A DNA stretch of 64,000 bases from JAGQRJ01 sp041402045 (GTDB lineage: Bacteria > Planctomycetota > J058): contig JAWKSZ010000016.1 in the NCBI GenBank assembly GCA_041402045.1, positions 1-64,000 of the forward strand. Reading direction: 5' to 3'. Below the pieces are notes generated by a model. The model made no database searches and was not told the DNA's origin. It worked only from the letters and a program-made list of their open reading frames with translations. Positions 10,166 through 18,603 of this stretch are shown one piece after another. The first letter of the stretch is position 1. The number at the start of each line of letters is the position of its first letter. The position numbers and the translations under genes were made by a program.

Positions 10166-11074
10166 ATGCTCCGTCGCGTCGTGTTGGGAGTGCTCGTCAG
10201 CGTGGGGTGTGCGTGGGCGCAGACCACGATCGTGGGGCGCGGCGAGCGAGGACCTCAGGAGGCGAGCGCTCGGGTGCTGCGCTCCGAGGGCGAGCTGAGG
10301 GCGTGGCTGCCTGGAGCCCAGCTCCAGGAGGGGCACGCCTACGTGGCCGTGTGCCTGGGGAGCTTTCCCGCAGGGACCCGAGTGCAGCGGGTGGAGGCCA
10401 CGGTCCGGGACGACCGCGGCTGGCAAGTCGAGCTGCGGGTGGAGGCGGACGTGCCGGTCCGAGGCAGGGCGCTCGCGCAGCCGTGGGCGGTGGTGCGCTT
10501 CGCGGGAGACCCGGTGAGCGTGAGCAGCGCGGTGGAGGTGACCCTGACCCTGGGCCGGACACGGTTCAGCTCGGCTCCCGAGGAGGTCGCGCGGCTGGAG
10601 CGCACCCACCTGCGCAGGCTGCGCGAGGACGAGGCGCGCGGGGTGGCGAGAATGAGCGAGGCGGCGGCGGAGGCCCGGCGCCTGCGGGACGAGGTCCGCG
10701 AGCGGGTGCTCGAGGCGGGCGCGGAGCCGTCCTCCTTCGTGCGGGTCGACGAGGACCTGGTGGGCGCGTTCAAGGTCCAGAGAGCGCTGAACGCCGTGCG
10801 GCGCGAGGAGGGGGCCTTCGCCGAGGTCGGCCGGACAGACCGCAGGCTGGGGTCCTTGAGCGGAGACCCGGCGGGGAAGGAGCCCCAGGAGCTCGGGGGG
10901 TTCACCTTGCGCTCCGGGCCGCCCTGGATCGAGGTGCTGAGCGAGGCCTACGACGCAGAGGTCCGGGCCCTGGAACGTCAGGCGCGCGCGCTGGAGGCGC
11001 TGGAGCGCGAGCTGGCGCGCTTCCTCCCCGCCCACCGCGGCCTGAACGAGCGGCTGGGTCAGTCCCGGGAGTGA
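10166..11074 (+). CDS. Secreted hypothetical protein with coiled coils
   Basis: 302 residues, not recognised. The ATG start is supported by a strong ribosome-binding site (GGAGAGGAGG) a few bases upstream. Residues 1-18 form a classical signal peptide ending CAWA. Residues 30-140 look beta-rich with a regular Val/Glu alternation. Residues 143-178 and 262-292 are Arg/Glu/Leu heptad-like and likely coiled coil. It ends convergently with the RING-like gene, overlapping it by 16 bases (11059-11074). No function is proposed beyond an envelope or periplasmic location. Confidence 0.7.
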   Translation: MLRRVVLGVLVSVGCAWAQTTIVGRGERGPQEASARVLRSEGELRAWLPGAQLQEGHAYVAVCLGSFPAGTRVQRVEATVRDDRGWQVELRVEADVPVRGRALAQPWAVVRFAGDPVSVSSAVEVTLTLGRTRFSSAPEEVARLERTHLRRLREDEARGVARMSEAAAEARRLRDEVRERVLEAGAEPSSFVRVDEDLVGAFKVQRALNAVRREEGAFAEVGRTDRRLGSLSGDPAGKEPQELGGFTLRSGPPWIEVLSEAYDAEVRALERQARALEALERELARFLPAHRGLNERLGQSRE

Positions 11075-11898
11075 CCGAAGGGCAGGTTCGGGTCCGCGCC
11101 GCGGTAGCGGATCTTGATCGGACCCACCCTGCGCTTGCGCTCGGCGTGCTTGCAGCGACCGAGGCCGTGGGAGACGAGGACCCGCGCTTGGCGCGACTCG
11201 TTGAGCTTGCCGCCCTGGTCGAGGGTCGCGTGCACGCGGAGCACGTGCCAGGTGCCGAAGGTGGGGTGCTTGGGCAGCTCGGGGAGCGGGTTCTGGGTGA
11301 AGTCGCAGGAGAAGCGGAAGGTGGAGACCCCCGGGGGCGCGAGCTCCTGGCGCTCTTCGTCCTTGGCCCAGCCCAGCGCGCGCTGCAGCCAGCCGCGGGA
11401 CGCGCCGCCACGGAGGACGGCCTCGCGCAGGCTGACGACCTCGTCCTGCCCCTGGGGGGACTGGACGAGGGCGGCGACCGTGAGCCGCAGGCCCTGCCCG
11501 ATCACCTCGCGCGGGGCGTGGACGGTGAGCTTGCCCTCCAGGGGGGAGCCGCAGCGCAGGGTGCCGGGGACGGAGAGCTCGAGCCGGGGCTTGCGCTTCC
11601 ACAGCGAGCGGCTGGACTCGCGAAAGCTCGAGTTCACCCGGAGGAACGTGGGCGCGACGGAGCCGGGTTCGTCGTCGAGGGGGCGGAACGGGGAGAGCGA
11701 CCCCGCGGTGAGCTGGCGCACGACCTCGCTCACGTGGTGCAGCTCCCCGCAGGCGAAGATCGTGCAGCGGCCGTGCTCTTCCCAGCAGGCGAGGTGGTGC
11801 GGGGTCGCGCAGCGCTTGCACGCGACCACGGGCTCGTCCGGGGGCTCGTCCGCCACCGCGAGGTCCGCCAGGCAATACGGGCAGCGATCGGCGCTCAC
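11059..11898 (-). CDS. Prok-RING-like zinc domain fused to an arrestin-like beta domain
   Basis: 279 residues from the GTG at 11898, the last start before the zinc domain. Residues 6-50 carry C6-x2-C9 ... C27-x2-C30 ... H34-H35 ... C38 ... C45 ... C50, the cross-brace ligand order of the prokaryotic RING fingers and nearly identical in style to the genes at 26280 and 32781. The remaining ~190 residues look beta-rich, with LELSVPGTLRCGSPLEGKL and a late TFGTWHVLRVHATLD block. This resembles the beta-sandwich of Spo0M/arrestin-like proteins; that part is inference from pattern. No membrane segment is seen. It is divergent from the hydrolase at 11959 with 60 bp between them, which must hold both promoters. 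Confidence 0.68.
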   Translation of the reverse strand: MSADRCPYCLADLAVADEPPDEPVVACKRCATPHHLACWEEHGRCTIFACGELHHVSEVVRQLTAGSLSPFRPLDDEPGSVAPTFLRVNSSFRESSRSLWKRKPRLELSVPGTLRCGSPLEGKLTVHAPREVIGQGLRLTVAALVQSPQGQDEVVSLREAVLRGGASRGWLQRALGWAKDEERQELAPPGVSTFRFSCDFTQNPLPELPKHPTFGTWHVLRVHATLDQGGKLNESRQARVLVSHGLGRCKHAERKRRVGPIKIRYRGADPNLPFGHSRD

Positions 11899-11958
11899 GG
11901 GGCACAGCGGGGCAAACGAGCCATGGGTGCAGCCTACCCCATGCAGTAAGCTCGAGGC

Positions 11959-12813
11959 ATGACGAGCCGCCGGCGACGAGTGCTCTGGGTGTGTGTCGTG
12001 CTGAGCGCCGCGCTGGCCGCAGGCTTGGGGGCGCTCATGCTCTACGAAGACAAGTTGATCTTCTTCCCCAGCCCCCTGGCAGCAGGGGAGTGGCCGCCGG
12101 CGAAGGCGAGCGGCTTCGAGCTGAGGGACGTCGAGCTCGTGGCCGAGGACGGACAGCGGCTGCACGCCGTGTATGCCCAGGCGACGGGGGGGGCGGAGGG
12201 CAGGCCGGTGCTGCTGTTCTGCCACGGCAACGCGGGCAACCTCGCCGACCGCTATCCCTACCTCCCCGAGCTGACCCGCTTCGCCGACGTGCTCTTGTTC
12301 GACTACCGCGGCTACGGGCGGAACGACGGGCAGCCGAGCGAGGAGGGCCTCTACCGCGACGCCATGGCCGCCTGGAGCTGGCTGACCACCGAGGCCGGGG
12401 TCGCGCCCAGCCGGATCGTGCTCCTGGGGCGCTCGCTGGGAGGGGGCCCGGCGGCGGAGCTAGCGACGCGGGTGCCGGCGGCGGGCTTGATCCTGGACTC
12501 GACCTTCACCTCGATCCCGGACATGGCCCAGATCGCCTTCCCCTTCGTCCCCCGCTTCCTCGTGCGCACCAAGTTCGACACCGAGCGCAAGCTGGCCCAG
12601 ATCACCTGCCCCGTGCTCGTGGTCCACAGCCGCGCCGACGAGGTCGTGCCCTTCCGCATGGGGCAGGCGCTGTTCGCGGCCGCGCGAGAGCCCAAGACCT
12701 GGGTCGAGCTCGAAGGCGCCGGGCACAACGAGACCCTCTACCGCGGCGGACAGCGCTACCTGAGCGCGCTGGAGGCATTCAGCAGCGGGTGCGTGCCCGC
12801 GCCGGCCAAGTAG
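11959..12813 (+). CDS. Membrane-anchored alpha/beta hydrolase (Bem46/ABHD13-like)
   Basis: 284 residues. An N-terminal signal anchor (about 8-28) is followed by an alpha/beta hydrolase domain. The oxyanion region is CHGNAGN (88-94). The nucleophile elbow is G157-R-S159-L-G, the acid is D227 (SRADEVVP) and the base is H256 (GAGHNE), a complete Ser-Asp-His triad. The FDYRGYGRNDG and FTSIPDMA blocks are typical of the Bem46/ABHD13 group, whose substrates are mostly unknown. The stop codon abuts that of the convergent acyl-CoA synthetase gene. The catalytic domain should face the periplasm. Confidence 0.85.
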   Translation: MTSRRRRVLWVCVVLSAALAAGLGALMLYEDKLIFFPSPLAAGEWPPAKASGFELRDVELVAEDGQRLHAVYAQATGGAEGRPVLLFCHGNAGNLADRYPYLPELTRFADVLLFDYRGYGRNDGQPSEEGLYRDAMAAWSWLTTEAGVAPSRIVLLGRSLGGGPAAELATRVPAAGLILDSTFTSIPDMAQIAFPFVPRFLVRTKFDTERKLAQITCPVLVVHSRADEVVPFRMGQALFAAAREPKTWVELEGAGHNETLYRGGQRYLSALEAFSSGCVPAPAK

Positions 12814-14952
12814 TCAGCGGTCGATCACCACCCGGGCGTCGATCGCGACCAGGCCGCGGGGCGTGATCACCAGCGGGTTCACGTCCAGCTCGCGGATCTC
12901 GGGGTAGGCCTGCACCAGGTTCGAGACCCGGACCAGCACCTCCGCCAGCTCGTCGCGGTCGAGCCGCGGGCGCTTGCGGGCCCCGTTCAGGAGCCCCTGG
13001 GCGCGGATCTCGTCGATCGCGTGGCGGGCGTCGTCGTGGGTCAGGGGCACCAGACGGAACGCGACGTCCTTGTAGACCTCCACGAACACGCCGCCCATGC
13101 CGACCATGAGCAGCGGACCGAAGGTCGCGTCGCGGGACATGCCCACGATCAGCTCCGTGCCCTTGACCTGCTCCTCCAGCGTGAAGCCCGTGATCGTGGC
13201 GCCGGGCTGGTGCTCGGCGACCCGGGTCCGGATCGCGGCGCAGGCCGCGCGCACCCCCTCGGCGTCGGCGACGTCGAGGACCACGCCGCCCACGTCGGAC
13301 TTGTGCACCACGTCGGGGCTGATCAGCTTGACGACCACCGGGAAGCCGAGCCCCTCGGCCAGGCGCGCGGCCTCGTCGGGGTCCTGGGCGGTGGCGGAGC
13401 GGTTGTAGGGCAGGCCGCAGGCGGCGAGCACGTCCCGGGCCAGGGCCAGGTCCAGGTTCTCCTGTCCGGCCTCCCGGGCGGCGTCGAGGCTCGCCCGCAC
13501 CCGGGGCAGGTCCGGAGCCGGGAACTGGGGCACCGAGACCTCACGCCGGGTGCGGCGCAGCCAGCGCCCGCGGCGCACGGCGCCGTCCACGCCAGCGACC
13601 GCGAGCTCGGGCAGGGAGATCTCGGGCACGCCGCGCTCGTCGAGGTAGGAGCCCACCGGGGTCCCCTCGAGCCCAATGAAGCTCGCGATCAGGGGCTTGG
13701 TGCCGCCCAGGCGCGCGTGGACCTCGGCGATCCGGCGCGCGGTCTCGAGCGGGTCGGTCATGAACTGCTCGGTCATGATCAGCACGATCGCGTCGACCTC
13801 GGGCGCCTGGAACAGGATCTCGAGGGAGCGCGCGTAGCGCTCGGGGTCGGCGTCGCCGATCACGTCCACCGGGTTGCCGTGGGACCACACGCTGGGGAGC
13901 ACCGCGTTCAGCCGCTCCAGGGTCTCGGCCTCGAGGGTCGCGAGCGTGAGCCCGCGGCGGGTCGCAGCGTCGGCGGCGAGGACCCCCGGGCCGCCGGCGT
14001 TGGTGAGGATTACCACGCGCTCGCCGGGAGCCGGCGGCTGGTAGGCCAGCGCGCGCGCCCAGGCGAGGAACTCGCCCACGCTCTCGGCCTCGAGCACCCC
14101 GGTCTGGGCGAAGGCCGCGCGGTAGGCGGCGATCGAGCCGGCGAGGGAGCCGGTGTGGCTGCTCGCGGCCTTGGCCCCGGCGGCGGTGGCGCCGCCCTTG
14201 ATCGCCACGATCGGCTTGGTGTCGACGATCGCGCGCGCGGCGTCGAGGAACCCCGCGGGGTCGGTCAGCGCCTCGAGGTAGACCGCCAGGCAGCCGGTGG
14301 CCTCGTCCTCGGCCAGCCAGCGCAGCACGTCCTCGTCCTCGACGTCGGCCTTGGCCCCCAGGCTGACCGCGGCCGAGAGCCCGAAGCGCTCGCGCTCGCA
14401 GCAGCTGATCAACCCCGTGACCAGCGCGCCCGACTGGCTCAGCAGCCCGATCCGCCCGACGCCGGGGGCGGCCGCCGAGAAGCTCGCGTTGAGCTGCAGG
14501 CTGGGGCGGATCACCCCCAGGCAGTTCGGGCCCACGAGCCGCACGCCGAGCTCGCGCGCGCGCTGCGCCAGCGCGTCCTGCAGCGCCTTGCCCTCCTCCC
14601 CCAGCTCGGCGAAGCCGGCGGAGATCACGATCATGGCCCGGCAGCCCCGCGCCGCGGCCTCGTCCAGGGCCTGGGGAATGAACGCCGGCGGGATCGCGAC
14701 CACGACCAGGTCCGGCTCGCCGGGGAGCTCTGCCAGGGACGCGTAGAGCGGCTGCCCCAGGAGCTCGCCGCCCTTGGGGTTCACCCCCCACACCTCGCCC
14801 TGGAAGCCCTGCGCACGGTCGCTGCCCTGCTTGCCGCCGAACAGCAGGTTCTTGAACAGCGCGTGCCCGACCGCGGTGGGCCGGGTCGAGGCGCCGACGA
14901 CGGCGACGGCGCGGGGTTGGAAGAACGGGTCGAGGCTCTGGAGGTCGGTCAT
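12814..14952 (-). CDS. ADP-forming acetate/acyl-CoA synthetase, fused alpha-beta form
   Basis: 712 residues in the domain order of NDP-forming acyl-CoA synthetases: CoA-binding Rossmann domain (1-130, VVGASTRP), succinyl-CoA-ligase-like domains with GPNCLGV (141-147), the phosphohistidine site SSHTGSLAG (H266), then a C-terminal ATP-grasp domain (about 480-712) with VVKLISPDVVHKSDVGGV and ELDVNPL. The enzyme interconverts acyl-CoA + ADP + Pi and acid + ATP + CoA. Lysine acetyltransferase relatives of the Pat type add a GNAT domain, which is absent here. ATG start, full family length, no frameshift. The stop directly abuts the hydrolase stop at 12813. Confidence 0.9.
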   Translation of the reverse strand: MTDLQSLDPFFQPRAVAVVGASTRPTAVGHALFKNLLFGGKQGSDRAQGFQGEVWGVNPKGGELLGQPLYASLAELPGEPDLVVVAIPPAFIPQALDEAAARGCRAMIVISAGFAELGEEGKALQDALAQRARELGVRLVGPNCLGVIRPSLQLNASFSAAAPGVGRIGLLSQSGALVTGLISCCERERFGLSAAVSLGAKADVEDEDVLRWLAEDEATGCLAVYLEALTDPAGFLDAARAIVDTKPIVAIKGGATAAGAKAASSHTGSLAGSIAAYRAAFAQTGVLEAESVGEFLAWARALAYQPPAPGERVVILTNAGGPGVLAADAATRRGLTLATLEAETLERLNAVLPSVWSHGNPVDVIGDADPERYARSLEILFQAPEVDAIVLIMTEQFMTDPLETARRIAEVHARLGGTKPLIASFIGLEGTPVGSYLDERGVPEISLPELAVAGVDGAVRRGRWLRRTRREVSVPQFPAPDLPRVRASLDAAREAGQENLDLALARDVLAACGLPYNRSATAQDPDEAARLAEGLGFPVVVKLISPDVVHKSDVGGVVLDVADAEGVRAACAAIRTRVAEHQPGATITGFTLEEQVKGTELIVGMSRDATFGPLLMVGMGGVFVEVYKDVAFRLVPLTHDDARHAIDEIRAQGLLNGARKRPRLDRDELAEVLVRVSNLVQAYPEIRELDVNPLVITPRGLVAIDARVVIDR

Positions 14953-15028
14953 GGAGGGAGTCTCGGACAGCCCCGGGGTGGCTGCAACCCGGCTCGCCGG
15001 CGCGGCGCGAGCGGGCTACGGTGCCGGT

Positions 15029-16303
15029 GTGGAGACGCGGAGCGAACCCAGCGCGCCGGAGCGGGCGCTCACACTTCGGGTGGGGCGCGCGGCGCCGAGC
15101 GCCTTGCGCCGCGCCGCGGGGGGGGCGCTCGTGGGCGGCGGCCTGGCGCTCGTGTTCTGCGGCTGGTTCCCCGGTCGAGCGCTCGGCGCGGCGACCCAGG
15201 GCGCGGCCCTCGGCGCCTGTTACGGGCTCGCCGCGCTGATCGAAGCCGCGGGCTGGGGGGCCGACCGCCCGTCGCGGCTGCGCCGCGTGCTCACCGCGTG
15301 CGCGGTGTGGATCGCGGCCGCCGCCGTCGGCTGGGCGGCCCAGCTCGAGGCGCTCTACCTGGCCGCGGGCAGCAGCGCCGACGTCCAGCACGCGCTGGGC
15401 GCGCACCTGGACGCGGTCCGCGACGACCCCGCGCCCTTCGTCCTGCTCGCGGCGCTCGTGGGCTTCCCCCTGGGGGTGCTGAGCCTGAGCGAAGGCTCGA
15501 ACGTGGGCCGCGGCGAGCAAGCGGCCGCCGCGTTCTTCGGGGTGCTGCTCCCGACGCTGCCCGTGTGCGTGTTCAACCCGGTGTTCGCCGGCCTCAACGC
15601 CGCGCCGGGCTTTCACCTGCTCCTGGTGAGCGGCCTGGCCGCGCTCCTGCCGGCGGTGGGCTGGGCCGAGGATCGGCGCAGCGGTCTGCTCCGCGGCCCA
15701 CGCGCCGACCCCGGGCTGGTGTGGAACGCGACCCTGCTCCTCGCTTGCTCCAGCGCGGCGGTGTGGGCGGGGACCCGGCTCCTGGGCGACGCGCGGCTGG
15801 ACTACCGGATCGTGTCCGACCTGCGCGCGGAGGCCGCCGAGCGCGCGCTGGCGCAGGGCCAGCCCGAGCGCGCGCTCTCGAGGCCTGTCGCGCCGCCGAG
15901 GCCCTGGGGTCTCCCCGCGCCGCCCGCGACGCGCTGCGGGCGAGCTGGATCGAGCCGCCTGGCTCCTCGACGCGCCCGGGCCGCCGGGAGCTGAACCTCG
16001 AGGAGCGCCTGGGTCGCGGGCTTCCTCCGCGAGCGGGCGCTGCGCTTTCGCCGGGCAGGCCCGCGCGCGTCGCGGCGCGTTCCCCGGCGCCCTCGCCGAC
16101 CTCGCCGCCGCCACGCGCTCCCGCACGCCCCGGACACGCCTGGGGGCTTCGCCGAGCTGTGCCTGCTCGAGGCCGAGTCCACGCGCGGCGCGGCGACACG
16201 GGGGGCGCCCGCCGCGCCTGGGCGCAGCCTGGCCGCGGCGCTGGCGCCCTCGGACGCGGACCTCGAGCGCGTGCGGCGCCTGCTGCCTGTGTCAGGCGGC
16301 TGA
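15029..16303 (+). CDS. Polytopic membrane protein, frameshifted tandem paralogue of the next gene
   Basis: From the GTG at 15029 to the TGA at 16301-16303 this spans 425 codons, the same length as the intact neighbour (426 residues). Residues 1-285 are intact and hold about seven hydrophobic segments, then ARLDYR as in the paralogue. From about 15875 the homologous reading moves to other frames (EACRAAEALGSPRAARDAL, then FLRERALRFRR, then GALADLAAAT) and returns to the original frame for the last residues (DLERVRRLLP), which match the paralogue's end. Several compensating indels therefore lie between 15875 and 16260, either real or sequencing errors. Function unknown. Confidence 0.6.
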
Positions 16304-16323
16304 ACCCGACGTAGGCTGGACCC

Positions 16324-17604
16324 ATGGACGCCCTCCCTCCGCCCGAGCACGTCGAGCCCCCCCGCGCCGGCCAACTGCTGCAGGCGGCCCTCGCGCGCGG
16401 GCTGATCACCGGCGCCGTGGGCGCCGGGGTGTCCGCGTTCCTGGCCTGGACCTTCCACGTCTACTACGTGGGGTTCCTCGCGCTGCAGGGGTTCTTCGGC
16501 GGGGGGATCCTCGGCGCCCTCGCGCTCTACGAGGCCGCGGTGTGGGGCGCGCGTCCGCGCCCTGCGCCGGGGCGCCTGGCGCTCGGCTGCGCGGGGGCCT
16601 GGGTCCTGGGCGCGGTCCTCGCCTACGGCGCCTTGCTCCAGGGGATCTACCTGGACGCGGTGCTCGGGGGGCACGGCAACGAGTTCGCGTCCCAGGACGT
16701 GGCCGAGTTCCTCCTGCGCACGGCCAACGACCCCGCCCCCCTGACCGCGCTCATGCTCGTGGTCGGCGCCTTGTTCGCGAGCTGGCTCGCGACCCGGGGG
16801 ACGGGGGTGGGGGTGCTCGAAGCCACCCTGGCCTGCTGCGTGGGGACGGTGCCCCTGGCCGCGGCGGTGTTCCTGGGGAGCGAGCTCTGCCTGCACGTGC
16901 TCGACCGACGCTTCCTGTTCGGGACCCTCAGCGCCGGCGCCGCCCTGTTCCCGCTCACGGGGTGGCTGGGGGACCGGGCCGTGCGGCGCTGGGCTGGCGC
17001 CGGCGTCGAGCGAGCGCGGCGCCGCGGCGCGTTGTGGCGGGGCCTCGTCGTGACGGTGGGTGTCGGCGCGCCGCTCGGGCTGTGGGCCGCGCGCGCCGCG
17101 CACGAGGCGCGCCTGGACTACCGCGCCCGCTATGCGCGGGCCCTGGAGGAGGCGTCCGCCGCCTTCTATCGGCGGGACTACGCGCGGGCCGCGCGGGTGT
17201 GCACCGACCTCGAGGCCAAGGTGGACCTGGGGGTGCTCGACGCCCAGGAGGTCCGCGACATGCGCGCGACCGCGGCCTGGTGGCTCGGTGAGCCGCTGCC
17301 GGAGCCCCTCGAGCCCGCGACCCGCGCGCAGCTCCTGGCGTGGGATCAAGCGCCCGACATGCGCCTCGAGCGCGCCGAGCTCTGGCTCTACCGCGAGGGC
17401 CTGGTCGCGCGCGCCGCGGCCGAGGTCCCCTACCTCCTGAGCGCGCTCCCTGGTGAACCCGCGCCGCTCCTGCTCCGCGCCAGCGTGCGCGCCGCGGAGG
17501 GCGACCTCGCCGCCGCCGACGCCGACCTGAACCAGGCGATCGCGCTCGGCGCCGCCCCCGAGCCGGCCGAGCGAGTGCGCCGCTTCCTGGCCGCGCGGCG
17601 GTAG
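16324..17604 (+). CDS. Polytopic membrane protein with C-terminal TPR-like segment
   Basis: 426 residues, not a family I can name. About seven hydrophobic helices lie in the first 270 residues (for example 28-46, 55-75, 93-110, 142-160, 168-186, 203-218 and 245-262), then a soluble helical tail (about 272-426) with TPR-like spacing (YARALEEASAAFYRRDYARAARVC, DLAAADADLNQAIALGA; each is one helix pair). It sits 20 bp after a same-strand paralogue of equal length, so the pair looks like a tandem duplication. A hairpin at 17616-17642 follows the stop. Confidence 0.7.
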   Translation: MDALPPPEHVEPPRAGQLLQAALARGLITGAVGAGVSAFLAWTFHVYYVGFLALQGFFGGGILGALALYEAAVWGARPRPAPGRLALGCAGAWVLGAVLAYGALLQGIYLDAVLGGHGNEFASQDVAEFLLRTANDPAPLTALMLVVGALFASWLATRGTGVGVLEATLACCVGTVPLAAAVFLGSELCLHVLDRRFLFGTLSAGAALFPLTGWLGDRAVRRWAGAGVERARRRGALWRGLVVTVGVGAPLGLWAARAAHEARLDYRARYARALEEASAAFYRRDYARAARVCTDLEAKVDLGVLDAQEVRDMRATAAWWLGEPLPEPLEPATRAQLLAWDQAPDMRLERAELWLYREGLVARAAAEVPYLLSALPGEPAPLLLRASVRAAEGDLAAADADLNQAIALGAAPEPAERVRRFLAARR

Positions 17605-17615
17605 CGCCGCGAGCG

Positions 17616-17642
17616 TCGCTCCTGGCGAGGCGCGAGGAGCGA
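17616..17642. terminator. Candidate bidirectional terminator hairpin
   Basis: TCGCTCCT (17616-17623) pairs with AGGAGCGA (17635-17642) around an 11-nt loop. It lies between two convergent genes ending at 17604 and 17735. There is no T-tract, so this is only a structural candidate. Confidence 0.35.
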
Positions 17643-17734
17643 GCAAGGCGGGGCGTCGTGACCGACGAGCAAGCGCCAGGGCGACGAGGGCGAGCGAGCG
17701 CCGCTGAGCTCGACCCTGACGGGCCACGAGGCGC

Positions 17735-18499
17735 CTACCCGCGCTTCTTGCGCCACACCTTGAGGATCTTCTCGGCTCGGGGCGCCTTCTTGGAGCCCCG
17801 GGCGCGGGTCAGGAACAGCTCGAGGTCGGCGATCCCGCCGTCGTAGTCGCCGTCGCGGCCCCGGGCCCAGCCGCGCACGAAGAGGGCCTCGCTCAGCTCC
17901 GGGTCCAGGCCCAGGGCGAGGGTCGCGCAGGCGACGGCCTCGGCGTCGTCGCCGCCCTGGAGCCGGGCCTCGGCCAGGTCCTGCCAGCGCTTGGCCTCCT
18001 TGGGGTCGCGCCCCTCGCGGGTCATGAACCCGCGCACGCGCTCGTCGTCGAGCACGATCTTGCGCAGCAGGGCCTGGGCGTCCTCGAACAGGGGGTGCGC
18101 CGGGGCGGCCTCGGCGCTCAGCCGCTCGCCGAGGAAGGCTTGCTCGCTCCACTGGATCGCCTCGGCGTCGATCGCCTCGAACCGCGGGCGGCCCTTCTCG
18201 GCGAAGCAGAGCATGGCGAAGGCCACACGCTCCTCGACCCCCTCGAGGGCGACCTGGCCCGTGCCCAGCTCGGGCTTGGGCTGTCCGGGCTGGGGCGCCT
18301 CGAGGTCGGGGCCGCCCCCCCAGCCGCCGATCGAGACCAGGAGCTGCGCCCCGCGCTCGGCGCGGCCGATCGTCCAGCGCGCGCAGTAGATCGCGTAGGG
18401 CTCGCCGTCGAGCTGCGCGAAGCCCCACGCGGTGCGCGTGATCTCCTCGTCGCCGTGGTCGTTGTAGCGGTGGGGTTGGATCGTGAGCACGCCGCGCAT
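17735..18499 (-). CDS. Hypothetical protein with C-terminal TPR-like repeats
   Basis: 254 residues from the ATG at 18499, which has a perfect GAGGAGGT ribosome-binding site just upstream; the frame's extension to 18583 is therefore not used. Residues 1-90 look like a compact beta domain (AIYCARWTIGRAERGAQLLV). Residues 95-175 are helical with AFLGERLSAEAAPAHPLF. Residues 185-250 carry two TPR-like units (WQDLAEARLQGGDDAEAVAC, ALFVRGWARGRDGDYDGGI). No signal peptide. Function unknown; divergent from the cardiolipin synthase-like gene at 18604. Confidence 0.65.
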   Translation of the reverse strand: MRGVLTIQPHRYNDHGDEEITRTAWGFAQLDGEPYAIYCARWTIGRAERGAQLLVSIGGWGGGPDLEAPQPGQPKPELGTGQVALEGVEERVAFAMLCFAEKGRPRFEAIDAEAIQWSEQAFLGERLSAEAAPAHPLFEDAQALLRKIVLDDERVRGFMTREGRDPKEAKRWQDLAEARLQGGDDAEAVACATLALGLDPELSEALFVRGWARGRDGDYDGGIADLELFLTRARGSKKAPRAEKILKVWRKKRG

Positions 18500-18603
18500 G
18501 CCGGACCTCCTCGGCCCGATCTTCGGCCCTCGAGCGTCTGCGCGCGAGGGCTGCGTGTTGCTTCGGCGGGGGGGCTGTCGCACACTCGCTGCAGGAGCGC
18601 CCG

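Noticed and set aside
13021..16314. Plus-strand open frame of 1,097 codons across the acyl-CoA synthetase
   Set aside because: Antisense shadow of the acyl-CoA synthetase gene; only its last part (about 15880-16290) carries real sequence, belonging to the frameshifted membrane protein.
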